Part shown: positions 11,014 to 21,812 of the stretch, piece after piece
Layout of the letters: the number at the start of each line of letters is the position of its first letter
Position numbering within the stretch: position 1 is the first letter of the stretch
From: Panulirus ornatus
Taxonomy: Eukaryota > Arthropoda > Malacostraca > Decapoda > Palinuridae
Length of the DNA: 64,000 bases
Assembly (NCBI RefSeq): GCF_036320965.1
Contig: NC_092271.1
Coordinates: forward strand, 14,386,596-14,450,595
Direction: 5' to 3'
The notes under the pieces: generated by a model
The model's database searches: none
The model's input: only the letters and a program-made list of their open reading frames with translations
What the model was told of the DNA's origin: nothing
Translations under genes and position numbers: made by a program

Positions 11014-13537
11014 ACACATCACACATGTACATAATTCATACTGTCTGCGTTTATTTATTCCCATCGCCACCTCGCCACACATGGAATAACATCCCCCTCC
11101 CCCCTCATGTATGCGAGGTAGCGCTAGGAAAAGACAACAAAGGCTCAGTCTCTAGCTGTCATGTTATAATGCCCGAAACCACAGCTCCCTTTCCACATCC
11201 AGGCCCCACAGAACTTTCCATGGTTTACCCCAGACGCTTCACATGCCCTGATTCAATCCATTGACAGCACTTTGACCCCGGTATACCACATCGATCCAAT
11301 TCACTCTATTCCTTGCCCGCCTTTCACCCTAATGTTCAGGCCCTGATCACTCAAAATCTTTTTCACTCCATCTTTCCACCTCCAATTTGGTCTCCCACTT
11401 CTCGTTCCCTCCACCTCCGACACATATATCCTCTTGGTCAATCTTTCCTCACTCATTCTCTCCATGTGCCCAAACCATTTCAAAACACCCTCTTCTGCTC
11501 TCTCAACCACACTCTTTTTTATTTCCACACATCTCTCTTACCCTTGCATTACTTACTCGATCAGACCACCTCACACCACATATTGTCCTCAAACATCTCA
11601 TTTCCAGCACATCCTTCCTCCTGCACACAACTCTATCCATAGCCCACGCCTCGCAACCATACAACATTGTTGGAACCACTATTCCTTTAAACATACCCAT
11701 TTTTGCTTTCAGAGATAATGTTCTCGACTTCCACACATTCTTCAAGGCTCCCAGGATTTTCGCCCCCTCCCTACCCTATGATTCACTTCCACTTCCATGG
11801 TTCCATCCACTGCCAGATCCACTCCCAGATATCTAAAACACTTTACTTCCTCCAGTTTTTCTCCATTCAAACTTACCTCCCAATTGACTTGACCCTCAAC
11901 CCTACTGTACCTAATAACCTTGCTCTTATTCACATTTACTCTTAACTTTCTTCTTCCACACACTTTACCAAACTCAGTCACCAGCTTCTGCAGTTTCTCA
12001 CATGAATCAGCCACCAGTGCTGTATCATCAGCGAACAACAATTGACTCACTTCCCAAGCTCTCTCATCCCAACAGACTGCATACTTGCCCCTCTTTCCAA
12101 AACTCTTGCATTCACCTCCCTAACAACCCCATCCATAAACAAATTAAACAACCATGGAGACATCACACACCCTTGCCGCAAACCTACATTCACTGAGAAC
12201 CAATCACTTTCCTCTCTTCCTACACATACACATGCCTTACATCCTCGATAAAAACTTTTCACTGCTTCTAACAACTTGCTTCCCACACCATATATTCTTA
12301 GTACCTTCCACAGAGCGTCTCTATCAACTCTATCAACTCTATCATATGCCTTCTCCAGATCCATAAATGCTACATACAAATCCATTTGCTTTTCTAAGTA
12401 TTTCTCACATACATTCTTCAAAGCAAACACCTGATCCACACATCCTCTACCACCTCTGAAACCACACTGCTCTTCCCCAATCTGATGCTCTGTACATGCC
12501 TTCACCCTCTCAATCAATAACCTCCCATATAATTTACCAGGAATACTCAACAAACTTGTACCTCTGTAATTTGAGCACTCACTCTTATACCCCTTGCCTT
12601 TGTACAATGGCACTATACAAGTATTCCGCCAATCCTCAAGCACCTCACCATGAGTCGTACATACATTAAATAACCTTACCATCCAATCAACAATACAGTC
12701 ACCCCCTTTTTTAATTAATTCCACTGCAATACCATCCAAAACCTGCTGCCTTGCCGGCTTTCATCTTCCGCAAAGCTTTTACTATCTCTTCTGTGTTTAC
12801 CAAATCATTCTCCCTAGCCCTCTCTTTGCACACCACCTCGACTGAAACACCCTATATCTGCCACTCTATCATCAAACACATTCAACAAACCTTCAAAATA
12901 CTCACTCCATCTCCTTCTCACATCACACTATTTGTTATCACCTCCCATTAGCCCCCTTCACTGAAGTTCCCATTTGCTCCCTTGTCTTACACACTTTATT
13001 TACCTCTTTCCAAAACATCTTTTTATTCTCCCTAATATTTAATGATACTCTCTCACCCCAACTCTCATTTGCCTTCTTTTTCACCTCCTGCACCTTTCTC
13101 TTGACCTCTTGCCTGTTTCTTTTATACATCTCCTAGTCAATTGCATTATTTACCTGCAAAAATTGTCCAAATGCCTCTCTCTTCTCTTTCACTAATAATC
13201 TTGCTTCTTCATCCCACCACTCACTACCCTTTCTAATCTGCCCACCTCCCACGCTTCTCATGCCACAAGCATCTTTTGCGCAAGCCATCACTGCTTCCCT
13301 AAATACATGCCATTCCTCCCCCACTCCCCTTACGTCCTTTGTTCTCACCTTTTTCCATTCTGTACTCAGTCCCTCCTGGTACTTCCTCACACAAGTCTCT
13401 TTCCCAAGCTCACTTACTCTCACCACTCCCTTCACCCCAACATTCTCCCTTCTGAAAACCTCTACAAATCTTCCCCTTTACCTCCACAAGATAATGATCA
13501 GACATCCTTCCAGTTGCACCTCTCAGCACATTAACAT
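11014..13537 (-). pseudogene. LINE-A copy, 3'-incomplete, decayed
   Basis: Minus-strand copy starting inside the long 3'UTR (no terminal stem-loop). It continues through the C-terminal domain (11301-11745), RT with FADDTALVADS (11742-12050), the RT palm (12047-12739), linker (12938-13435) and the end of the endonuclease at about 13537. Several frameshifts and small deletions separate the open segments. A six-base duplication reading VDRVDRD occurs in the LEKAYDRV block near 12325. Confidence 0.85.
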
Positions 13538-13563
13538 CCAAAGTTCTCTCTCATGCACCAATC

Positions 13564-14595
13564 ATGTCAATTGGGAGGTAAGTTTGAATGGAGAAAAACT
13601 GGAGGAAGTGAAGTGTTTTAGATATCTGGGAGTGGATTTGGCAGCGGATGAAACCATGGAAGCGGAAGTGAATCATAAGGTGGGGGAGGGGGCCAAAGTT
13701 CTGGGAGCGTTGAAGAATGTGTGGGTCGAGAACATTATCTCAGAAAGCAAAAATGGGTATGTTTGAAGGAATAGTGGTTCCAACGATGTTATTTGGTTGT
13801 GAGGCGTGGGCTATAGATAGAGTTGTGCAGAGGAGGGTGGATGTGCTGGAAATGAGATGTTTGAGGACAATATGTGGTGTGAGGTGGTTTGATCGAGTTA
13901 GTTATAATAGGGTAATAAAAAGAGTGTGGTTGAGAGAGCAGACGAGGGTGTTTTGAAATGGTTTGGTCACATGGAGGGAATGAGTGAGGAAAGATTGACC
14001 AAGAGGATATATGTGTCGGAGGTGGAGGGAACAAGGAGAAGTGGGAGACCAAATTGGAGGTGGAAAGATGGAGTGAAAAAGATTTTGAGTGATCGGGGCC
14101 TGAACATGCAGGAGGATGAAAGGCGTGTAAGGAATAGAGTGAATTGGAACGCTGTGGTATACCTGGGTCAAAGTGCTGTCAATGGATTGAAACAGGGCAT
14201 GTGAAGTGTCTTGGGTAAACCATGGAAAGTTCTATGGGGCCTGGACGTGGAAGGTAGCTGTGGTTTCGGTGCATTATTACATGACAGCTAGAGACTGAGT
14301 GTGAATGAATGTGGCCTTTGTTGTCTTTTCCTAGCGCTACCTCGCACACATGAGTATTGAGGGGGATGTTATTCCATGTGTGGCGATGGGAATGATTAAA
14401 GGCAGAATATGAATTATGTACATGTGTATATATGTATATGTCTGTGTGTGTATATATATATATGTATATATATATGTGTAGGTATGTATATTTGCGTGTG
14501 TGGACGTGTGTATGTACATGTGTATGGGGGGGGGGGGCCATTTCTTTCGTCTGTTTCCTTGCGCTACCTCGCAAACGCGGGAGACAGCGACAAAG

Positions 14596-14626
<31 letters not shown>
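13564..14626 (+). pseudogene. LINE-A copy, 5'-truncated, long 3'UTR, poly-A tail
   Basis: Plus-strand copy beginning at the VNWEVSLNGEKLEE block and running through the C-terminal GRPNWRWKDGVKK motif to a stop near 14204, then a long-form 3'UTR, terminal stem-loop and about 30 A residues (14597-14626). Frameshifts near 13730 and 13915 break the ORF. After the tail a short piece (14627-14652) resembles the middle of another LINE-A 3'UTR, suggesting insertion into an older copy. Confidence 0.85.
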
Positions 14627-14652
14627 CATTGAGATGTATAGGTATGTATATT

Positions 14653-15040
14653 TTACTTCCCCAGAACCTTTTTTAAAGGGGAAGTAAATGTTTATAGTTG
14701 TGTTACTGGAGTGATAGTTTTCATACATGGTGTTTTGACAAGAAAATAGTGAAATTGGAAAAAATGTAGCTTAGACATTGAAGCTTATTGATACAGTGGT
14801 TAAATTGATGAGAACTGCTATTGACGTTTGTGTAAATAAATTATACATTTCCTTTTTCCATAGCCAGAGGTTGAACCATTATGTGACATTCATTTTTTTC
14901 ATTCATTTCAAGCTAGAAGTTTCAGTTTTCTAAATTGTTTCTTACATTTTTCATATGTATATATATGTATGTGTGTGTGTGTGTATATGTGCGTATGTAT
15001 GTGTATGTGTGTGTATGTGTATATGTATATATATATGTAT
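14653..15040. other. Unique AT-rich DNA ending in a TG/TA microsatellite
   Basis: No gene seen. About 14653-14687 holds a small inverted repeat (ACTTCCCC and GGGGAAGT). The last 90 bases are a TG/TA-rich microsatellite lying directly against the LINE-A 5' end. Confidence 0.6.
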
Positions 15041-15164
15041 ATTATCCCTGGGGATAGGGGTGAAAGAATACTTCCCACGTATTCCTCGCGTGTCGTAGAA
15101 AGCGACTAGAGGGGACGGGAGCGGGGGGCCAGAAATCCTCCCCTCCTTGTATTAACTTTCTAAA

Positions 15165-18151
15165 ATGGGAAACAGAAGAAGGAGTCACGCGGGGAGTGCT
15201 CATCCTCCTCGAAGGCTCAGAGTGGGGTGCCTAAATGTGTGTGGATGTAACCAAGATGTGAAAAAAGGAGAGATAGGTAGTATGTTTGAGGAAAGGAACC
15301 TGGATGTTTTGGCTCTGAGTGAAACGAAGCTCAAGGGTAAAGGGGAAGAGTGGTTTGGGAATGTCTGGGGAGTAAAGTCAGGGGTTAGTGAGAGGACAAG
15401 AGCAAGGGAAGGAGTAGCAATACTCCTGAAACAGTTGTGGGAGTATGTGATAGAATGTAAGAAAGTAAATTCTCGATTAATATGGGTAAAACTGAAAGTT
15501 GATGGAGAGAGGTGGGTGATTATTGGTGCATATGCACCCGGGCACGAGAAGAAAGATCATGAGAGGCAAGTGTTTTGGGAGCAGCTGAATGAGTGTGTTA
15601 GTGGTTTTGATGCACGAGACCGGGTTATAGTGATGGGTGATTTGAATGCAAAGGTGAGTAATGTGGCAGTTGAGGGAATAATTGGTATACATGGGGTGTT
15701 CAGTGTTGTAAATGGAAATGGTGAAGAGCTTGTATATTTATGTGCTGAAAAAGGACTGATGATTGGGAATACCTGGTTTAAAAAGCGAGATATACATAAG
15801 TATACTTATGTAAGTAGGAGAGATGGCCAGAGAGCGTTATTGGATTACGTGTTAATTGACAGGCGTGCTGAAGAGAGACTTTTGGATGTTAATGTGCTGA
15901 GAGGTGCAACTGGAGGGATGTCTGATCATTATCTTGTGGAGGCTAAGGTGAAGATTTGTATGGGTTTTCAGAAAAGAAGAGTGAATGTTGGGGTGAAGAG
16001 GGTGGTGAGAGTAAGTGAGCTTGGGAAGGAGACCTGTGTGAGGAAGTACCAGGAGAGACTGAGTACAGAACGGAAAAAGGTGAGAACAATGAAAGTAAGG
16101 GGAGTGGGGGAGGAATGGGATGTATTTAGGGAATCAGTGATGGATTGCGCAAAAGATGCTTGTGGCATGAGAAGAGTGGGAGGTGGGTTGATTAGAAAGG
16201 GTAGTGAGTGGTGGGATGAAGAAGTAAGAGTATTAGTGAAAGAGAAGAGAGAGGCATTTGGACGATTTTTGCAGGGAAAAAATGCAATTGAGTGGGAGAT
16301 GTATAAAAGAAAGAGACAGGAGGTCAAGAGAAAGGTGCAAGAGGTGAAAAAAACGGGCAAATGAGAGTTGGGGTGAGAGAGTATCATTAAATTTTAGGGA
16401 GAATAAAAAGATGTTCTGGAAGGAGGTAAATAAAGTGCGTAAGACAAGGGAGCAAATGGGAACTTCAGTGAAGGGCGCAAATGGGGAGGTGATAACAAGT
16501 AGTGGTGATGTGAGAAGGAGATGGAGTGAGTATTTTGAAGGTTTGTTGAATGTGTTTGATGATAGAGTGGCAGATATAGGGTGTTTTGGTCGAGGTGGTG
16601 TGCAAAGTGAGAGGGTTAGGGAAAATGATTTGGTAAACAGAGAAGAGGTAGTGAAAGCTTTGCGGAAGATGAAAGCCGGCAAGGCAGCAGGTTTGGATGG
16701 TATTGCAGTGGAATTTATTAAAAAAGGGGGTGACTGTATTGTTGACTGGTTGGTAAGGTTATTTAATGTATGTATGACTCATGGTGAGGTGCCTGAGGAT
16801 TGGCGGAATGCGTGCATAGTGCCATTGTACAAAGGCAAAGGGGATAAGAGTGAGTGCTCAAATTACAGAGGTATAAGTTTGTTGAGTATTCCTGGTAAAT
16901 TATATGGGAGGGTATTGATTGAGAGGGTGAAGGCATGTACAGAGCATCAGATTGGGGAAGAGCAGTGTGGTTTCAGAAGTGGTAGAGGATGTGTGGATCA
17001 GGTGTTTGCTTTGAAGAATGTATGTGAGAAATACTTAGAAAAGCAAATGGATTTGTATGTAGCATTTATGGATCTGGAGAAGGCATATGATAGAGTTGAT
17101 AGAGATGCTCTGTGGACGGTATTAAGAATATATGGTGTGGGAGGAAAGTTGTTAGAAGCAGTGAAAAGTTTTTATCGAGGATGTAAGGCATGTGTACGTG
17201 TAGGAAGAGAGGAAAGTGATTGGTTCTCAGTGAATGTAGGTTTGCAGGCAGGGGTGTGTGATGTCTCCATGGTTGTTTAATTTGTTTATGGATGGGGTTG
17301 TTAGGGAGGTAAATGCAAGAGTTTTGGAAAGAGGGGCAAGTATGAAGTCTGTTGGGGATGAGAGAGCTTGGGAAGTGAGTCAGTTGTTGTTCGCTGATGA
17401 TACAGCGCTGGTGGCTGATTCATGTGAGAAACTGCAGAAGCTGGTGACTGAGTTTGGTAAAGTGTGTGGAAGAAGGAAGTTAAGAGTAAATGTGAATAAG
17501 AGCAAGGTTATTAGGTACAGTAGGGTTGAGGGTCAAGTCAATTGGGAGGTGAGTTTGAATGGAGAAAAACTGGAGGAAGTGAAGTGTTTTAGATATCTGG
17601 GAGTGGATCTGGCAGCGGATGGAACCATGGAAGCGGAAGTGGATCATAGGGTGGGGGAGGGGGCGAAAATTCTGGGGGCCTTGAAGAATGTGTGGAAGTC
17701 GAGAACATTATCTCGGAAAGCAAAAATGGGTATGTTTGAAGGAATAGTGGTTCCAACAATGTTGTATGGTTGCGAGGCGTGGGCTATGGATAGAGTTGTG
17801 CGCAGGAGGATGGATGTGCTGGAAATGAGATGTTTGAGGACAATGTGTGGTGTGAGGTGGTTTGATCGAGTGAGTAACGTAAGGGGAAGAGAGATGTGTG
17901 GAAATAAAAAGAGCGTGGTTGAGAGAGCAGAAGAGGGTGTTTTGAAGTGGTTTGGTCACATGGAGAGAATGAATGAGGAAAGATTGACCAAGAGGATATA
18001 TGTGTCGGAGGTGGAGGGAACGAGGAGAAGAGGGAGACCAAATTGGAGGTGGAAAGATGGAGTGAAAAAGATTTTGTGTGATCGGGGCCTGAACATGCAG
18101 GAGGGTGAAAGGAGGGCAAGGAATAGAGTGAATTGGAGCGATGTGGTATAG
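15165..18151 (+). pseudogene. LINE-A ORF: AP-like endonuclease plus reverse transcriptase, three frameshifts
   Basis: The first segment (15165-16364) starts MGNRRRSHAG and carries the exonuclease-endonuclease-phosphatase fold: LSETKL (residues 51-56, catalytic Glu), AYAPG (122-126), GDLNAK (158-163), LLDYVL (225-230) and SDH (253-255). The second segment (16411-17280) is the linker and RT fingers/palm: [28 protein letters not shown] and FMDLEKAYDRV. The third (17258-18151) holds MSPWLF, the catalytic FADD (17390-17401) and a C-terminal domain with WFGHMERM and RRRGRPNWRWKD. One-base insertions relative to sister copies cause the breaks: an extra A near 16350, an extra C near 17246 and an extra G near 18150 that brings the stop three codons early. 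All active-site residues remain. In life it would nick target DNA and reverse-transcribe its own RNA in the nucleus. Confidence 0.9.
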
Positions 18152-18309
18152 CCGGGGTTGACGTGCTGTCAGTGGATTGAATCAAGGCATGTGAAGCGTC
18201 TGGGGTAAACCATGGAAAGCTGTGTAGGTATGTATATTTGCGTATGTGGGCGTATGTATATACATGTGTATGGGGGTGGGTTGGGCCATTTCTTTCGTCT
18301 GTTTCCTTG

Positions 18310-18337
18310 CGCTGCCTCGCAAACGCGGGAGACAGCG
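18310..18337 (+). promoter_or_regulatory. LINE-A 3'-terminal RNA stem-loop
   Basis: Outer stem CGCT/AGCG, inner stem CTCGC/GCGGG with one U-G pair, loop AAAC, then CACAAAG and the AT tail. The same fold is present at nearly every intact LINE-A 3' end, and substitutions keep pairing through wobble pairs. Some LINE reverse transcriptases are known to recognise a 3' stem-loop to start copying; the same role here is an inference. Confidence 0.6.
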
Positions 18338-18360
18338 ACAAAGTATAATAAAAATAAAAT

Positions 18361-18485
18361 ATTTTGCGTGTGTGGATGTGTATGTATATACATGTGTATG
18401 TGGGTGGGTTGGGCCATTCTTTTGTCTGTTTCCTTGCGCTACCTCACTGACGTGGGAGACAGCGACAAAGCAAAATAATAATAAT
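18361..18485 (+). mobile_element. LINE-A 3' end fragment
   Basis: Second LINE-A 3' terminus directly after the tail of the near-full-length copy: TG/TA-rich piece, GGGTTGGGCCATTC, stem-loop variant (CTCACTGACGTGGG) and an AATAATAATGATAATG tail. It is more diverged, so probably the remainder of an older copy into which the younger one inserted. Confidence 0.75.
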
Positions 18486-18507
18486 GATAATGAAAATATA
18501 TATATAT

Positions 18508-18750
18508 ATTTTTTTTTTTTCAAAATATTCGCCATTTCCCGCATCAGCAAGGTAGCGTTAAGAACAGAGGACTGGGCCTCTGAGGGAACATCCTCACCTG
18601 ACCCCCTTCTCTGTTCCTTCTTTTGGAAAATTGAAAAAAAAAACAAGAGGGGAGGATTTCCAGCCCCCGCTCCCTCCCCTTTTAGTCGCCTTCTTTGACA
18701 TGCAGGGAATACGTGAGAAGTATTCTTTCTCCCCTATCCCCAGGGATATT
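18508..18750 (-). mobile_element. SINE-A copy, full length
   Basis: Third complete SINE-A. T run (poly-A) at about 18510, 3' stem-loop at about 18530-18562 (inner stem CTTGC/GCGGG, outer CGCT/GGCG when read on the minus strand), LINE-A 5'UTR-like half at the right end, 5' terminus near 18748. No ORF. Confidence 0.7.
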
Positions 18751-18751
18751 T

Positions 18752-19158
18752 ATAATTTATTTAGTTATTTTACTTTGTTGCTGTCTCCCGTGTTAGCAAG
18801 GTAGCGCAAGGGAACAGACAAAAGAGTGGCCCAACCTACCCACATACACATGTCCACACCCGCAAATATATATACCTGTATATCTCAATGTATACATATA
18901 CATACACACAGACATATACATATATACACATGTACATAATTCATACTGTCTGCCTTTATTCATTCCCATTGCCATCCCCGCCACACATGAAATAACAACC
19001 CCCTCCCCCCCGCATGTGTGCGATGTAGCGCTAGGAAAAGACAAGGCTACATTCGTTTACACTCAGGCTCTATCTGTCATGTAATAATGCACCAAAACCA
19101 CAGCTCCCTTTCCACATCCAGGCCCCACAAAACTTTCCATGGTTTACCCAAGATGCTC
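18752..19158 (-). mobile_element. LINE-A 3'UTR fragment, long form
   Basis: Minus-strand long-form 3'UTR from the terminal stem-loop (about 18778-18810) to the CCATGGTTTACCC block, where a plus-strand fragment takes over at about 19160. No coding sequence. Confidence 0.75.
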
Positions 19159-19159
19159 A

Positions 19160-20370
19160 GGGAGCAAAAATGGGTATGTTTGAAAGAATAGTGATTCCAA
19201 CAATGTTATATGGTTGTGAGGCATGGGTGATAGATAGGGTTGTGTGGAAGAGGGTGGATGTGTTGGAAATGAGATGTTTGAGGACAATATGTGGTGTGAC
19301 TTGGTTTGATCGAGTAAGTAATGAAAGGGTAAGAGAGATGTGTGGTAATTAAAAAGAGTGTGGTTGAGAGAGCAGAAGAGGGTGTATTGAAATGGCTTGG
19401 TCACATGGAGAGAATGAGTGAGGAAAGATTGACCAAGAGGATATAAGTGTCAGAGGTGGAGGGAATGAGAAGTGGGAGACCAAATTGGAGGTGGAAGGAT
19501 GAAGTGAAAAAGAAAGATTTTGAGTGATCGGTGCTTGAACATACAGGAGGGTGAGAGGCGTGCAAGGAATAGAGTGAATTGGAACAATATGGTATTCCAG
19601 GGTCAACGTGCTGTCAATCGATTGAACCAGGTCATGTGAAGCATCTGGGGTAAACCATGGAAAGCTTTGTGGGGCCTGGACGTGGAAAGGGAGCTGTGGT
19701 TTTGATGCATTACACATGACATGATTTACTCCAGACACTTCACATGCCCTAATTCAATCCATTGACAGCACGTCTATCCCGGTATACCACATTGTTCCAA
19801 TTCACTCTATTCCTTGCACATCTTTCACCCTCCTGTATATTCCGGCCCCCATCGTTCAAAATCTTTTTCATTATATCCTTTCACCTCCAATTTGGTCTCT
19901 CACTTCACGTTCCCTCCACCTCTGACACATATATCCTCTTTGTCACTCTTTCCTCACTCATTCTCTCCATGTGACCAAACCATTTCAGTACACCCTCTTC
20001 TGCTCTCGCAACCACACTCTTTTTACTACCATACATCTCTCTTACCTTTTCATTGCTTACTCAGTCGAACCACCTCACAACACATTGTCAAACATTTTAT
20101 TTCTTTGCGTAGGGGGAGGGGGGAGTGCCATTTCATGTGTAGCGGGGTGGCAACGGGAATGGATGAAGGCAGCAAATATGAATATGTACATGTGTATGTA
20201 TGTATATGTCTGTGTATGTATATGTTGAAATGTATTGGTGTGTATATGTGCGTGTGTGGGCGTGTATGTATATACATGTGTATGTGGGTGGGTTGGGCCA
20301 TTCTTTCGTCTGTTTCTTTGCGCTACCTCGCTAACGTGGGAGATCGTAACAATATAATGATGATAGAGAA
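19160..20370 (+). pseudogene. LINE-A C-terminal fragment with long 3'UTR, interrupted by a minus-strand piece
   Basis: Plus-strand coding remnant from KMGMFE(R)IV to the GRPNWRWKD block (19170 to about 19600, several frameshifts), then 3'UTR up to about 19722. A minus-strand LINE-A piece (about 19723-20104, C-terminal domain plus the start of a 3'UTR) intervenes. The plus-strand 3'UTR resumes near 20105 and ends at a degenerate stem-loop near 20318-20350. Confidence 0.75.
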
Positions 20371-20374
20371 TTTT

Positions 20375-21743
20375 TTTTTATTATACTTAATTGCTGTTTC
20401 CCACGTGAGTGACGTAGTGCCAGGAAACATATACAAACAGATACATATATACACATGTACATATTCATACTTGCTTGCCTGCATCCATTCCTGTCACTAC
20501 CCCGTCACACAGAAAATAGCATTGCTACCCTCCACCTTAGCAAGGTAGCACTAGGAAACAGATGAAGAATGGCCCATCCACTCATATACACATACATACA
20601 CGTAATCACCCATACACGCACATGTACATACATATACATATCAACATACATACACATACACAGACTTATACATATATACACGTACATATTCATACTTGCT
20701 TGCCTTCATCCATTCTGGCGCTACCCTGCCCAACTGGAAACCATCACTATCTCCTGCTTCAGTAAGGTAGCACCAGGAGAACAGACAAAAAAAGGCCACA
20801 TTCGTTCACTCTTAGTCTCTAGCTGTAATGTGTAATGTGCCAGATTCATAGCTTTCTATCTGCATCCAGGCCCCACAGACCTTTCCATGGTTTACTCCAG
20901 ATGTTTCATATGCCTTGGTTAAGTCCATTGACAGCACGTCAACCCCAGTATACCACATCTTTCCAGTTCTCTCCATTCCTTTCACGCCTTTCACTCTTCT
21001 GTATGTTCAGGCCCCAATCGCTCAAAATCTTTTTCACTCTCTCCTTCCCCCTCCAGTTTTGTCTCCCATTTCTTCTTCTTCCCTTCACCTCAGACACGTA
21101 TATCCTCTTTGTCAATCTTTTCTCACTCATTCTCTAAATATGTTCATACCATTTCTTCTGCCCTCTCAACCACCCTCTTTTTATTTCCATACATTTCTCT
21201 TACCCTTTCATTACTTACTAGATCAAACCACCACAAACCACATATTGTATTGAAACATTTCATTTACAACAAATCCACCCTCCTCTATGCAACTCTGTGT
21301 ATAGCCCATACCTTGAAACCATATAGAATTGTTGTAACTACGATTCCTTCAAACATACTCATTTTTGCTCTATGAGATAACATTCTCTTTTTCTACACAT
21401 TCTTCATCGCTTGCAGAACCTTCGCCACCTCCCCCACCTTATGACTCACTTCTGCTTCCATGGTTCCATTAGCTGCTAAATCCACTACCAGATATTGAAA
21501 GCACTTCACTTCCTCCAGTTCTTTTCCATTTAAACTTACATCCCAATTGACTTGTCCCTCCACCCTACTGAACTTAATAACCTTTCTCTTATTCACATGT
21601 ACTCTCAGCTTTCTCTTTTCACACACTTTTCCAAACTCAGTCACCAGCCTCAGCAGCTTCTCTCTCAATCAGCCACCAGAGCTGTATCATCAGCAAACAA
21701 CAACTGACTTCCCAGGCCCTATCATCCCCAATTACCTGTATAC

Positions 21744-21812
<69 letters not shown>

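Larger units (their letters stand above)
15041..18360 (+). mobile_element. LINE-A, near full-length copy (RTE-like non-LTR retrotransposon)
   Basis: Best reference copy in the window, about 3.3 kb. The order is a 5'UTR of about 120 bases beginning near TATCCCTGGGGATAGG, one long ORF (start 15165, natural end near 18150), a short 3'UTR of about 200 bases with a TG/TA-rich part, a terminal stem-loop (18310-18337) and a TATAATAAAAATAAAAT tail. A single endonuclease-RT ORF, no RNase H or zinc-knuckle protein, and a short AT-tailed 3'UTR are features of RTE-type elements; clade assignment needs a phylogeny. No clear target-site duplication was found. Another 3' end (18361-18485) follows immediately. 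Confidence 0.9.

Noticed and set aside
15041..15164. CRISPR-like or prokaryotic features, tRNA or rRNA genes anywhere in the window
   Set aside because: No regularly spaced short repeats, cloverleaf or rRNA-like stretch was seen; the repeats are retroelements and microsatellites.
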